The notes below the pieces were generated by a model, which ran no database searches, had not been told where the DNA came from, and saw nothing but the letters and a program-made list of their open reading frames with translations. Shown one piece after another: positions 52,843-64,000 of a DNA stretch of 64,000 nucleotides (position 1 is its first letter; the number at the start of each line of letters is the position of its first letter). Where the stretch lies: contig NC_092180.1 of NCBI RefSeq assembly GCF_043641665.1, forward strand, positions 10,905,891 through 10,969,890, read 5' to 3'. The position numbers and the translations under genes were made by a program. Origin of the DNA: Enoplosus armatus. Its lineage: Eukaryota > Chordata > Actinopteri > Centrarchiformes > Enoplosidae.

Positions 52843-55253
52843 TTACAGTTGATTCCACGCTGTCTCTTCTCCCCTCTGATGGATCTGGTGAATGAGCCCC
52901 ACTTGATGCAACATCTGCTGCAGATGATTTGTCATTGTTCCCATTCCTCCCTTTAATCCAGACTGCATACAGAGAGTTGGACCTGTAATCAAACTGAATT
53001 CAAAGACGTGAGAGTAATTGAGAAGTAATATGATGTAATAAGTTTTCCAGTTTGGTTGAGTGTCCACCTCTGTGAGTAATCAAAAATAGGTATAGTGTTA
53101 AAAAGTGATGGCTCACCTTAGGCAAATATGTACCTCTCCATAATGGTTATAGTCATCACAGTCTTCCAAAAATTAATTCATAATTAATAATAATTCTTAC
53201 CTTTGCATTTAATAGCAGCTCCAACACTAACGCAGAGAAATACAATACTGAATACACCCAGGACAGGCCACTGCCACTGGACCCCACTGCCAGTAGATTC
53301 CTCTTGAAGACCTGATAATGAGGGATATGTTTTTCATGTCCAGCACCATGATACATACAGGAATGCTTTATGTTTTAATTGTTCTTACATTGCTTTTATA
53401 ATTATCTCTACCTGCTGCTTGTCTCGCTACTCTATTCCCGGGTCCAGAGAGATCGAGGCTGTGCTCCTTATAAGTGTAACCCAGGAACTCAGTGTCCTTG
53501 TCCCAGTAGTAGCCATTGGTGCGTAGGGGGAAGTAGGGGGCCATGAAGGCATCCGCTCTCTGGGCTGGATGGACCTCGTCACTAACAGGGTAGGTCGCGT
53601 TTCTGTGGTGCCTCAGCCATATCTTGAGCAGCCTGAGACAGATTGACACAGCACAGAGAATACAATAAACATCCTTAATAAATCATTGTCATTAATAAGC
53701 TGAAGTGAACTCAAATGCACTGTCCAAGGTGGACACCAAAAATTGCATCTTTGTTTTCAAAGATTGAAGGACAGGTTCACATTTTTTCAAGTTTGTGTTA
53801 AAATGATATTTGCCCTTATGTACATTGAAACAGTTTTTGGTCACGCAATCATCCTTTCCGTACTTCAATGTACACATAGGCATGCCAGTGCTGTTTTCAA
53901 AGACACTTCAAAAAATGTGAACCTATCCTTTTTTAAAGTTAAAATTAAAATGACATGGCCTACTTGTCAATGAAGCTGTGATGCACCATGAAAATGGGGT
54001 CATTGGCTGCAGTGGGTACATTAGACATAGTGCCATTGAAGTAATTGTGGACCAGGTTGTGCATAGAGGAATTCAGGTGTCGGGTATTGCCTGGAATCTC
54101 AAAACCTGGGAGGACAAAAGAACAAAGTAAAAGTCACCTGTTCTTTATAAGAAATATAATTTACGTATCAGGCAATTTAATTTACCTTCTAGCGTACACC
54201 TGAAGCTGTTCCTAGAAGTTCTGTCATATGGAGGAGTGTCAAAAAGTTCTTTTGCCAATGTGTTTTCAACATCCTCAGCGGTTGGCAGTGTTGAAGAGTC
54301 TGGATCATTGCCAGGGTTGCGGATCAGATGCTCTGGATCAGAGTTATTAGCGGGGGAGCAGATTATACCAAGACCTTCCTCAAACGGACAGATGATCTGT
54401 GGAGCAAAGAAAGAGGAGGACATGAGTTAGAAGAAGAGAAAGCACAGGTGTTTGGGGAAGAATGAGAATGATATCTCACCGTCCACTTTGAGAAAAGGGA
54501 AGCACTGTCTATACGACCATCTTGGCCAACTCCCCCAAAGTACTGGTTGTTGCAGATGTTGCAGTGGTCGGTCCTGGTCCAGTCCCAATATGGTATGTAG
54601 AAATCTTGGTTCCCAGTGAGCTCCCTGATATCTCTCTCAATAAAGAGGAGAAACACTCGGTGCCAGAAGAGAAAAGCAGGGCCCTGGTGTGCAGAATCAT
54701 TTTCAGTCCCAGCGTAGCTCTTAGATGCGTAGTAGTGCATCCATATGTACACACCGTAGACACTTGTGTTGTGAAATTCATAGTTCCCAGTCACTGTTGT
54801 GTCATTGCTTGTCAAGATCATATACCGCTTGCTGGTGCTATATCTTGCCAGGTTCAGACTTGCGAAGAAGTGCTCTCTCTCAGAATCAGTCAGATCTGTT
54901 ATCTCTTTCCTCACCACAAGGTGCGGTTTGTCACATTGGGGTCCTGCCCAGCCCGGGAGGCACTGACCACAGTCATATCCATCATAGTTACCCCGGCATG
55001 TACACACTGAATCAAAGAAGGCGTGAGGCCAGTTCACCCTGTAGTCCACTGGTTTTGGGAGGTCTGTTTGAAGTGTTTCACAGTCTCCTCTCCCTGAGCT
55101 AGACCCACAAGCAGAGCCGTTAAAGAGGGGGCAACACACCCGGGTCCTCAGAGCCTCTTGTGTTGTACAGGCACGTGGAAACTGAGCCTCCACCCCTCTG
55201 AGGCTCGTCAGACATAGCAGGACCAGGCAAAAGCACTGGAGCAACAGCAGCAT
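52843..55253 (-). CDS. Tyrosinase-like protein, copy 2 (complete, membrane-anchored)
   Basis: Six exons in transcript order: 55253-54480, 54396-54186, 54105-53964, 53632-53412, 53311-53201, 52982-52843. Total 1599 nt, 532 residues (human TYR 529). Signal peptide 1-23, Cys-rich EGF-like domain, CuA ligands H173/H189/H198, CuB ligands H344/H348/H371. A type I transmembrane helix lies at about 464-483 (PVLGVFSIVFLCVSVG), followed by a 46-residue tail ending EETAWNQL. By family knowledge it should oxidise phenols (for example tyrosine to dopaquinone), but substrate and tissue are not readable. The cytoplasmic tail shows no acidic di-leucine (EKQPLL type) or YxxL signal, so melanosome targeting is doubtful. 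It is nearly identical to copy 1 across exons 1-3, with two extra residues in exon 2. This is the only copy here that looks fully functional. Confidence 0.88.
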
Positions 55254-55618
55254 GTTGAAAGAGATGGAGACAGATCAGTGCTCAAATCAAGTCTCCATAA
55301 AACACCAAGAGGATACAGCAAAGCCACCGACTCTTCACTTTTAAAAGGAAAATGTCAAAGGACTTTGACATTTATGCTGCAATATTTGAACAAGTTGTAT
55401 ACAAGTGGTAAACATTTCTGTGAAGTCTCCAGACAGCTGTCCGGTAACACTGCTCTGTCTGAACTGCACCAGAGGTTCATCACACTCTTTCTGTCCTACT
55501 ATGTACTATATTGTATTTATGGTTAATTTCTAAATAGAATTAAAAGTGAACAGCACAACGTGTGTTGTATCAGCTGTGTCAACATAAGAGTCAAAAGTTC
55601 ATCTGATTTGCTAGATGT
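55254..55618. repeat. 5' flank of tyrosinase-like copy 2
   Basis: Nearly identical to 49586-49950 upstream of copy 1, so both copies probably share promoter sequence. It ends abruptly where an mrpl16 fragment begins. Confidence 0.8.
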
Positions 55619-55761
55619 TCATGATTCCTCATTTGTGTTTTTACCTCTGAAGATGTGGTGTTGCCGGAGAAACCAAAACTGAAATTTAAAACAAGGTGCC
55701 TAGCTTCAAAAAGGCCAAGAAAGAGATGAAGAAGCTACGGGATATCCAAGGCCCAGCTAGA
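55619..55761 (+). pseudogene. mrpl16 exon 3 fragment
   Basis: Matches 58876-59020 of mrpl16: end of intron 2 plus most of exon 3 ([10 protein letters not shown] region). It is frame-shifted near the KFVNK codons by one missing nucleotide and has no neighbouring exons. A relic of duplication. Confidence 0.85.
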
Positions 55762-56595
55762 GGTTATGTGGCTAACACTAACCTTTTTAGACATGCCAAT
55801 AAAAGAAACCCTTCATGGAAAGTAATGTCTGGCTGATAAGTGCAGTGGCTACTGAATGACTTGCCTATGTTGCATAGAATATGGACAGAAAACACCATAT
55901 AAGAAGCAACCTATGAGAAATTACACCTCAGCTGTTTGTACAAACAAAATTAATTTAACAAATACCAGTTTAAACATCATGCATCATAACAACAAACAGG
56001 AAAAAACATTTATTCACAAAACATAAAAAAACTGTAAGTGTTTCATACACACATCAGACAGGAGAAGTTTGGCCCCAATGAAATGAATGCCCAATGAGGC
56101 AGAACTAGCTGATATTTGATCTGGCACTCTAATCGTTTAATAAATAGAGGAGGTTTCTGTGTAATTTTGTAGATTCGCAGACATTAGGACTAAAGGTAGA
56201 AGGGGCAACGGACTTTCAGTGTTGACAAAGCTCACCACCCACAAACCATTTTTCTATCTGGATCAATCAATTTATTTGTCACATGCAATACAGCAAGAGG
56301 CAAGACAACAACAGCCTCAAACAAGGACAGGTACAGCTAAAGCTCAAATTCTCGTCTCCTTAAGCTGAAAAATACACACAATTAAAACTTAAAACTTTTG
56401 TTTACAATACCAAATTACGTGTACATTGCATTAACGTACATCCAAATGGGTTTTCTTTTATTAAAACATAGGGTTCTGGGTTGCAGAAAATAACTCAGTC
56501 AAATAAAATCCCTACAGTCTCTCTGTCTCTCTTAGCTGTTTGAGATGACCTGAGCAGTACTGTATTAGCAGTAACATGTGACAGTTCTGTGTTAG
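55762..56595. repeat. Mosaic of duplicated segments
   Basis: 55762-55930 matches 50413-50590 (sequence next to the txnl4b fragment). 56065-56190 matches 57205-57315. 56205-56597 matches 58130-58517 from mrpl16 intron 1. No genes. This is a junction zone of several tandem rearrangements. Confidence 0.7.
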
Positions 56596-57174
56596 GAGGG
56601 AAGTAGGGGGCCATGAAGGCCTTCTCTCTCTGGGCTGGATGGACCTGGTCACTGAAAGGGTAGGTGGCATTACTGTGGTTCTGCAGCCACCTCTCGAGAA
56701 GGCTAACACAGATTCTCACAGCACTGTGAATACAATGAACATCCTTAATAAATCATTGTCATTAACAAGCTGAAGTGAACTCAAATGCGCCATGATTTGG
56801 AGCACAGCACAAGGTGGACACCAAAAATTGTATCTTTGTTTTCAAATATTGAAGGATAGGTTCACATTTCTTCAACTTTGTGTTAAAATGATATGTGCCC
56901 TTATGTACATTGAAACGGTTTTTGATCTTGCAATCATTCCTCCTTTCCATATTTCAATGTACACATGGGCATGCCAGTGCTGTTTTCAAATAGAATTCAA
57001 AAAATGTGAACCTATCCTTTTTTTTATTAAGAATTAAAATGATGCTGGGATGCACCATGAACATGGGGTCATTGGCTGCAGTGGGTATATTAGACATAGT
57101 GCCCATGACTCAATTGTGGACCAGGTTGTACAGAGAGAAATGCAGGTGTCAGATATTGCCTAGAATCTCAAAAC
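56596..57174 (-). pseudogene. Tyrosinase-like relic (exons 3 and 4 only)
   Basis: Exon 3 relic at 57174-57043 and exon 4 relic at 56703-56596. In exon 3 the first CuB histidine is Tyr, the next Tyr codon is TGA, the HH pair reads HP, and the donor is lost. Exon 4 runs into mrpl16-intron-derived sequence. Exons 1, 2, 5 and 6 are absent. Non-functional. Confidence 0.9.
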
Positions 57175-57517
57175 CTGGGAGGACAGAGGAACACATTTTA
57201 TTTTTGGCCCCAATGAGATCTGCGGGCAGAACTAGCTGATATTTGATCTGGCACTCCAATCATTTAGTAAATAGAGGAGGTTTAAGTGTAATTTTGTAGA
57301 TTCGCAGACATTACGCTTTTATTGTGAAAAAAAAAACTCGTACAGGAAGTGTCTCTTGTTCTGGCGGAACTGAAGGAAGCGACACAGCAATGGCAGCGAC
57401 CTTGCACAGAGCATGGCGTTCATAACAGTTTAGTTTGTTAACCACCTGAAATGCTCGTACATCGACCAAACGAAGTAATAGTTTGATGTTTATAGTGTCC
57501 GTTTTAAGGTTGACATC

Positions 57518-60500
57518 ATGATCTCCTTCATCAAGGCTGCTGTCGGCGGATTGACCGGTATCTGTAGAGCACACGGTCACCAAGGTAACACAAGTTAGCT
57601 GACGTTAACGTTAACTATCTTGGGACGTTTACGTTAACTCTAGCTTGGTAACAAAAATTAGCCCTCTTTTGGGAATGTCTTTTTTGCGTTTTAGTTGTAT
57701 ATATTTATTTATTGATATGTATCATAGGGGCCATACACATCAATAAGCATTGCTGTAATTGTTGAATGTCAGAGATAGCCAAAAGGATTTGGTCTATTAA
57801 CGTAAACAACGTAAAATTAAAACAGTTATTGAAAAGGATATAAGTATGCAGAGCAATACTATTAAGGCAATAGTTAAGATGACATGTAACTACTAGTTAT
57901 ACCGAACGTCATTATTCTACATGCAGCACAGAAGCAAATAATACACAGAGCAAGCAACACATACATACAAATTAAAAACATAATTAAAACAATAATGGTG
58001 TGGTCAAAATGACAGACATGCAACTGTGGTTTAAAATAGGTTTTGAGCTGTAACAGTACATAGACTCATCTTTGTAATAACAAGATGACAGCAAGACAAG
58101 TGCACAGAAAGACTGAAGGTAGAAAGAAGCAAAGGACTTTTAATGCTGACAAAGCTCACCACAGATTAACCAATCAATCTATCTATTTGCCATGCAGTCT
58201 TAAACAGTACAATTACAGCAGCATGTGAGACAACAACAATAACAGCCTCAAACAAGGACAAGTAAAACTAATGCTTAATTTCTAGTCTCCTTAAGCTGAA
58301 ACATTGACACAATACGAAATTACATGTAGATTACATTAATGTACATCCAACTTGGTTTTATTATTAAAACGTAGGGTTCTGGGTTGCAGAAAATAACTCA
58401 GCCAAATAAAGTAACTACAGTCTCTCTGTCTCTCTTAGCTGTTTGGCTTGAAAAGAGATTTGTGAACTGAGCAGTACTGTATTAGCAGTGACATGTGACA
58501 GTTCTGTGTTAGGCTGGATTTTGCCATACATCATGTCAACTGCTGTCTGCTCCACAGGTCCTTTGCACAGTCACTTTAAAGTCCTCTCTGCTGGGCTGAA
58601 GACGTATGAAATCCCTCCAGACTATAGTGGTAATCATTCATCTTCTTGTCATTTAGTTATGATTTTTTTTAACCAATTTCTAAAATGTATGTTTATATAC
58701 TATTTGTTTTAACACACAACATTGTTATATGTATGTATACAGTAGAGGTGAAGATGTGGGGAAAAACACACCGTAGACAGTTCCACAGGCCTCTGTACTT
58801 AGTCCAGTCTTTGGACTCTTTTTTAAAAATCTTTTTTCAAGTATACATGTTTTCTTGATGCTGTGTTGTGATGTGTTCATGATTCCTCACTCTTGTTTTT
58901 ACCTCTGAAGATGTGCTGTTGCCAGAGAAACCAAAACTGAAGTTTGTGAACAAGGTGCCTAACTTCAAAAAGGCCAAGAAAGAGATGAAGAAGCTACGGG
59001 ATATCCAAGGCCCAGCTAGGGCAGCAAACACCTTCACAACGGGACAGTATGCTATTGTGGTGAGTGCTTTTATTTTCTGTAAACACGGCTGTTTAGTTTA
59101 CATCTGACAGCTGCTTCAAGCATTGAAGTCTATGGAGATTATATTACCTGCAATGTTTTATAACTTTGATATTAAACCTTCTGTTACTGTATATCAGCAG
59201 ACTATTCATGCCAACTGTTACATCATTCACAGTCCTTACAGGATATGATCACAAAGTGCTGAGACATTTCTTATTTCTGGTACAGAATTACACTGCAACT
59301 TTTCACTTCAGTTTTACATGTAAATAAGGAGATGACTCAATCTGTGTGAGAAGTGTGATTTAACATATTATATAACTTAAAATATTATCCGGTCTTGTGT
59401 CAAGAACAACTTATAACTTTTCAGAGATCAACATTATCTTTCCACCTAGCCTCTCCCTCACTCACGTGCTCTAACGCTATACTTATGCCAAGTGAAAAAT
59501 ACAAAGTGGTCATCAGAGCATGACATTTGTGTGCATAAGTGTCTTTCCTCTCTCTCATTTCCTCTGTCTCTCATTGATGCTCAGGCGTTGGGAGGGGGCT
59601 ACCTTCATTGGGGTCACATAGAGATGATCCGTCTAACCATCAACCGCAAGATGGATTCCCGGACCACATTTGCCCGCTGGCGCATCAATGGCCCATATAA
59701 GCCCATCACACGTAAAGGTTTGGGTCAGCGCATGGGTGGGGGTAAAGGAGCCATCGACCACTATGTGACACCTGTCCGCTACGGTCGTTTAATCGTGGAG
59801 GTGGGAGGAAAGGTGGAGCTGGGGGAGGTTGAGCATATCTTGATTGAAGTGGCAAAGAAGCTACCCTTCCCTGCCAAGGTGAGATGACATATACAATATA
59901 TACTTTGCCAGTTTGCTGTCTTAATAAATGTAATTTTGAAAGTGTTTCAGTTCATGTAATTTGACTACTGAGGTCGGGGTTTACAAACATTTGTCACATC
60001 AACAAAAACGTATAATTTAAACCTTCATGATAAGTTAATCAAAGTCAGTACCCCATATTGCTATTTTCCAAGCTAAGTTACTGTAGCTGTCATTTCCTGT
60101 CGAGAACTCCGGCATGAGGATGAAGAGGGTGAACTGAGGGGCTGCATGAAGGGCCAGTATAAGATGAATAAGGACCTTTTTGAACTCTGAATCATGCAAA
60201 GCTACTCTAGTGGTGTCCCAGAATAAAAATATAGTGCTGAAATGAGCATAATAGGTCCCCTTTAACATTTGTTCTTGTTGGAATTACAATGTTACACTCA
60301 ACACACAACTTTTCATCACTTTAATTGCTATTGATTTGAAATGACGGCACTTCAGACAGTTTTTCCTCTTGGTATATATGCTTTACAATATGTTATTCCT
60401 ATTTATGTATTTATTTCAGGTAATGAGCAGAGAGAGCCTCGCAGCCCTGCATAAGAAGCAGGCTGATATGGAGCAGAACAACCAGAATCCCTGGACCTTC

Positions 60501-60611
60501 AAGCAGATAGCACACGGCAACATGCTGGGTATCAGGAAGGTGCTCAGCCCCTTTGACCTGCACAACCATGGACGCTTCACTGGAAAATTTCACCTCCCGG
60601 GGAGGGTGTGA
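57518..60611 (+). CDS. mrpl16: Mitochondrial ribosomal protein L16
   Basis: Large-subunit mitoribosome protein (uL16m). Exons 57518-57584, 58558-58629, 58911-59059, 59585-59878, 60420-60611, total 774 nt, 257 residues (human 251). N-terminus [14 protein letters not shown] fits a mitochondrial presequence. The uL16 core includes [37 protein letters not shown] and [18 protein letters not shown]. Poly(A) signal AATAAA at 60804-60809. It sits on the plus strand inside the tyrosinase-like array. Its intron 1 and exon 3 have been partly copied upstream (56205-56597 and 55619-55761). It appears intact and single-copy. Confidence 0.95.
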
Positions 60612-61273
60612 CAGGCCTGAAGGACAGAAATCAATTCAGTGTCACCATCCAGACCACACCATTTAAGAAGCAACCAACATTTTGAAAGGATCTGACTTTC
60701 AGTCATATTTGGGAATCTTCTTTAATTTTTGTTCTTTTTATGCAAATGTGAATTTGACATTTTGTTAAAGGGATATTTTTTCCCTTTTCTGCTTAAAACA
60801 ACTAATAAACTAGATTATGTATTTCAGTTCACATGGTGACTCAAGTATTGTGACAATATTGAGTTTGAAAGTCTTTCTGTCTAATCAGCTGCAAAAAGAC
60901 GTAAAAGAAAAGTGAAAACTAATCTCTCTCAGATTTCAACAAATGGTTGATTGTGTAAGTATTTACCCTCTTTATTGTAAGTTGCATAATAGGTTGAATG
61001 GAGCAACATTCAACAGTCAACATCAGTGTACTGCGAAATCACCATCACATTTCCCCAAAATGACTTAAATCCCCTGCAGGGTCTTCGTTTGAATGAGAGT
61101 CCTATGCCCTGTGTTTCGTCTCACAGGCAGCTGTCTCATCCTGGCATTGTGACAATGCTGGGATTTATTTTTCCTCCCAATTAAGGTAGCTGTGTTTGCT
61201 AATACGTTAATGACTTCATATATTTACTTTGAGTTATGAATATGCAGTCCCCCTACCTGGTGTTTGACCCTGG
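60612..61273. other. mrpl16 3' region
   Basis: 3' UTR to about 60,830 (AATAAA at 60804), then unremarkable AT-rich sequence. Nothing else recognised. Confidence 0.5.
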
Positions 61274-62128
61274 TAGGATACAGCAAAGCCACCAGCTTAT
61301 CACTGGCAGCTTCCTTTTAAAGGGAAAATGTCAAAGGACCAGAGGTTCATCACACTCTTTCTGTCCTACTATGTACTTTATTGTATTTATGGTTAATTTC
61401 TAAATAGAATTAAAAGTGAACAGCACAACGTGTGTTGTATCAGCTGTGTCAACATAAGAGCCAAAAGTTCATCTGGTTTGGTAGAGTCACTGTAAATTTA
61501 TTGATCACTTGTGGCGCTGTACAGCAGTCCTTCTCATGAGCAGCTCCCTGTACTGTTTGTATCTCGTGTTGTATCCATCACTCAACAGAGGAGGGCCGTT
61601 AACACGTGTCATGGAGTGACATGATGCAAATGTGTATGTTTTTAGCACAGGAAACACCTCATCAGTTGCTTCCTAGGCCTACTTGTTGAATCCCCTAACA
61701 TGTTGTTAAATACAAAACACCTTTCTCATAAAGAGTGGGAATGTCTTATCAGATGAAGTGGGTGAACACCTGATGTCCCTCATATTCATCTATTTCCAAA
61801 TGGACATTTGTTGATGGTAATTTACCATAAAATGTAGCATTGTGGCAACAAAAGAGAAGAAGAAAACTGCAAGTGGATAAACAATGCAAGTTTCAAAAGA
61901 TTATAAAGTAAAGCAAAAGTCCTGTCCTGCCCTTTGAGGTTTTGTGGTGCTTATGTGGCTAATACTAATTCATTTTATGGACAGAAAGCAACCTTTTATT
62001 GAAAGTAATATCTGGCTGACAAGTGCAGTGGTTACTGTGAAAAAGGTGAGTTACTTGCCTATGTTGAATAGAATATGGACAGAAAACGCCATAAGCAGCC
62101 CCCTATAAGAAGTTATACCTCAAATCAA
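61274..62128. repeat. Orphan tyrosinase-like 5' flank and duplicated segment
   Basis: 61274-61340 matches the sequence just upstream of copies 1 and 2 (49644 and 55312) with an internal deletion of about 100 bp. 61338-62128 is nearly identical to 49800-50589. There is no tyrosinase-like exon 1 next to it, so the flank has lost its gene. Confidence 0.75.
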
Positions 62129-62445
62129 GCCATGCGTGGGAGGATGATTGTCCAGAGTTCCATAGATAAATATGACCTCCTCTACCATGGGACTTAGAAT
62201 TAGCACCTGCACTGTGTGGCCTTTTGATCACAATAACCACTAGTGATTGATTAACTTCTAGAAATAGCTTTGGCTTTCAGCCACAAAGCAACCATCTGAA
62301 GGAGTTTTGATATTAAAGCTAAAGCGTCTCAGGTTTGGAGACTTTAATAAATATGTTAATTGTCCTTTAGAAGTCAAATTACAAACAAGCATATTGCCCT
62401 TTACTTCTTGTTCTCTTGCCATGTTTAAAGGTTCTCTGTTGAGTT
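62129..62445 (+). pseudogene. txnl4b 3'-end fragment, copy B
   Basis: Nearly identical to 50590-50905, including the same 15-nt in-frame deletion relative to txnl4b. So copies A and B come from one earlier captured fragment and not from two independent events. Confidence 0.88.
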
Positions 62446-62737
62446 ATTTGATATAACAAAATAGGATTCAACTGCAGCCTCCAAAATGACCATAAAGGTG
62501 AATCAACACTTCTCTTCAAAGTTATTTATATCCTTCACAAAGGTGGGATTTATTGCAGGAATTCACTTAATAATCAATAAAAGAAATCAATAGATGAAAC
62601 CATAGTGAAAGACTATATAGATTATATAACACCAAGTCTCATCTGATGTTGTGCTAATATAGAATATCCGTCATTCATCTGTGCTCTGCAACTGATTCAC
62701 TCTCAATCCCTTTGAATCTAAAGGTGTGTTTCCACAT

Positions 62738-64000
62738 TTACAGTTGATTCCACGCTGTCTCTTCTCCCCTCTGATGGATCTGGTGAATGAGCCCCACTTG
62801 ATGCAACATCTGCTGCAGATGATTTGTCATTGTTCCCATTCCTCCCTTTAATCCAGACTGCATACAGAGAGTTGGACCTGTAATCAAACTGAATTCAAAG
62901 ACATGAGAGTAATTGAGATATATATAAAATATCATATACATGCATTTGATTAATTTCTGTGAAGAAGACAACTAAATTTAAGGGTTATTTTAGAAGTTTA
63001 TATCTTTATTAATTTAGTATAAAGCCAGGCTGCTTGGACTATTAAAACATATGTATGATAGTAAAATTTAAAATCATAATATGGGCATAGTATTGTGTTA
63101 CTAAAAATATAAGGAAAAATCATCTTATACTTTGCAATATCCACAGGAAATAGTTGATTCAGAATTGTATACAAACTGCTAGTTTTACACAAACTTCTTG
63201 CAGGTATTAAGTTCACTATTTAGGTTAATTGTACCTGTGCTGTTATTGTTTTTTATGCAATAAATATAATGAAATATACATAAAGGTATTACAAAAGAAG
63301 TAGGCTACTTTTTCCCCTTTTTTGTAATTGAATGTGGGTGGAGGGGCTCTGGGGTTCGTCAGTGTATATACAATGGTAAAATAGGGATCCCTTAAGTAAA
63401 AGGTTGGGAACCACTGCTCTTGAAGACCTGATAATGAGAGATATGTTTTTCATGTCCAGCACCATGATACATACAGGCATGAATTATCAATTGTTCTTAC
63501 ATTAGTTTTACAATTATCTTTACCTGCTGCTTGTCTCGCTACTCAGTCCCCGGCTCCAAAGAGATCGAGGCTGTGTTCCCTGTAGCTGTAACCCAGGCTC
63601 TGGGTGTCCTTGTCCCAGTAGTAGCCATTGGTGCGTAGGGGGAAGTAGGGGGCCATGAAGGCATATGCTGTCTGGGCTGGATGGACCTCGTCACTAACAG
63701 GGTAGGTTGCGTTACTGTGGTTCCGCAGCCATATCTCGAGAAGCCTGTGACAGATTCACACAGCACAGAGAATACAATAAACATCCTTAATAAATTATTG
63801 TCATTAATAAGCTGAAGTGAACTCAAATGTACTGTGATTTTGAGCACAGCACAAGGTGAACACCAAAAATTGTATCTTTGTTTTCAAATATTGAAGGATA
63901 GTTTCACATTTTTTCAAGTTTGTGTTAAAATGATATTTGCCCTTATGTACATTGAAACAGTTTTTGGTCACGCAATCATCCTTTCCGTACTTCAATGTAC
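62738..64000 (-). pseudogene. Tyrosinase-like copy 3 (partial, 5' part outside the window)
   Basis: Exon 6 equivalent 62877-62738 is intact and nearly identical to copy 2. Exon 4 equivalent 63744-63524 is well conserved but has an in-frame TGA at 63543-63545 (GGG GAC TGA instead of GGG AAT AGA). Of the transmembrane exon only about 11 nt (TCTTGAAGAC, 63416-63426) next to its acceptor remain; 62919-63415 holds unrelated AT-rich and repeat-like sequence. 63745-64000 is intron 3. If transcribed it would give a tail-less protein like copy 1; the remaining exons must be seen before calling it dead. Confidence 0.75.
62919..63415. other. Unrelated sequence replacing the membrane exon of copy 3
   Basis: AT-rich stretch with no match to the copy 2 sequence at the same place. 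The right end (GGTTGGGAACCACTGCTC) resembles an interspersed-repeat end, so an insertion with deletion is likely. Element family not recognised. Confidence 0.5.

Overview
The window is nuclear DNA from a bony fish, most likely a spiny-rayed teleost. It has compact spliced genes with canonical GT-AG introns, many (CA)n microsatellites, hAT-type MITEs and a Tc1-like transposon. Every gene I recognise is a vertebrate gene with fish-like divergence. Species cannot be read from the sequence. The gene order tpp2 - mettl21c-like - mettl21e - ercc5 matches the block I recall from human 13q33, which supports the identifications.

Left half (1-37,000): tpp2 on the plus strand (29 coding exons, 1277 codons, catalytic D44/H264/N362/S449 all at the human positions) is followed by a 4.4 kb gene-poor 3' region. 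Three METTL21-family methyltransferase units on the minus strand come next. The first two (20,740-19,081 and 18,205-17,208) look like one fused two-domain gene. The third (27,107-24,292) is mettl21e. ercc5 (XPG nuclease, minus strand, 15 coding exons, 36,974-27,956) contains a U12-type AT-AC intron that is almost filled by a microsatellite.

Middle (38,000-46,700): blzf1 (golgin-45, plus), single-exon trmt10c (mitochondrial RNase P subunit MRPP1, minus) and txnl4b (plus). trmt10c and txnl4b are head to head, 533 bp apart. blzf1 and trmt10c converge.

Right part (46,600-64,000): a tandemly rearranged tyrosinase-like cluster on the minus strand, wrapped around mrpl16 (plus). Copy 1 (49,585-47,604) has all six copper histidines but no membrane tail. 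Copy 2 (55,253-52,843) is complete. A two-exon relic (57,174-56,596) is clearly dead. Copy 3 (from beyond the window edge to 62,738) has a stop codon and has lost its membrane exon. Fragments of both flanking genes, the txnl4b 3' end and mrpl16 intron 1/exon 3, were carried along by the duplications. A Tc1-like element sits in one duplicate, and the matching empty site with a single TA is present in the other, which orders the events.

The genes form no single pathway: protein turnover (tpp2), protein-lysine methylation, DNA repair (ercc5), Golgi structure (blzf1), mitochondrial tRNA processing and translation (trmt10c, mrpl16), splicing (txnl4b) and copper oxidase chemistry (tyrosinase-like). 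The points most worth checking are the METTL21C fusion with its patch of sequence conversion, the tyrosinase-like cluster with its variable C-termini, and the AT-AC intron. All exon boundaries were read by eye from splice motifs, phase and family knowledge; none was confirmed with transcripts.
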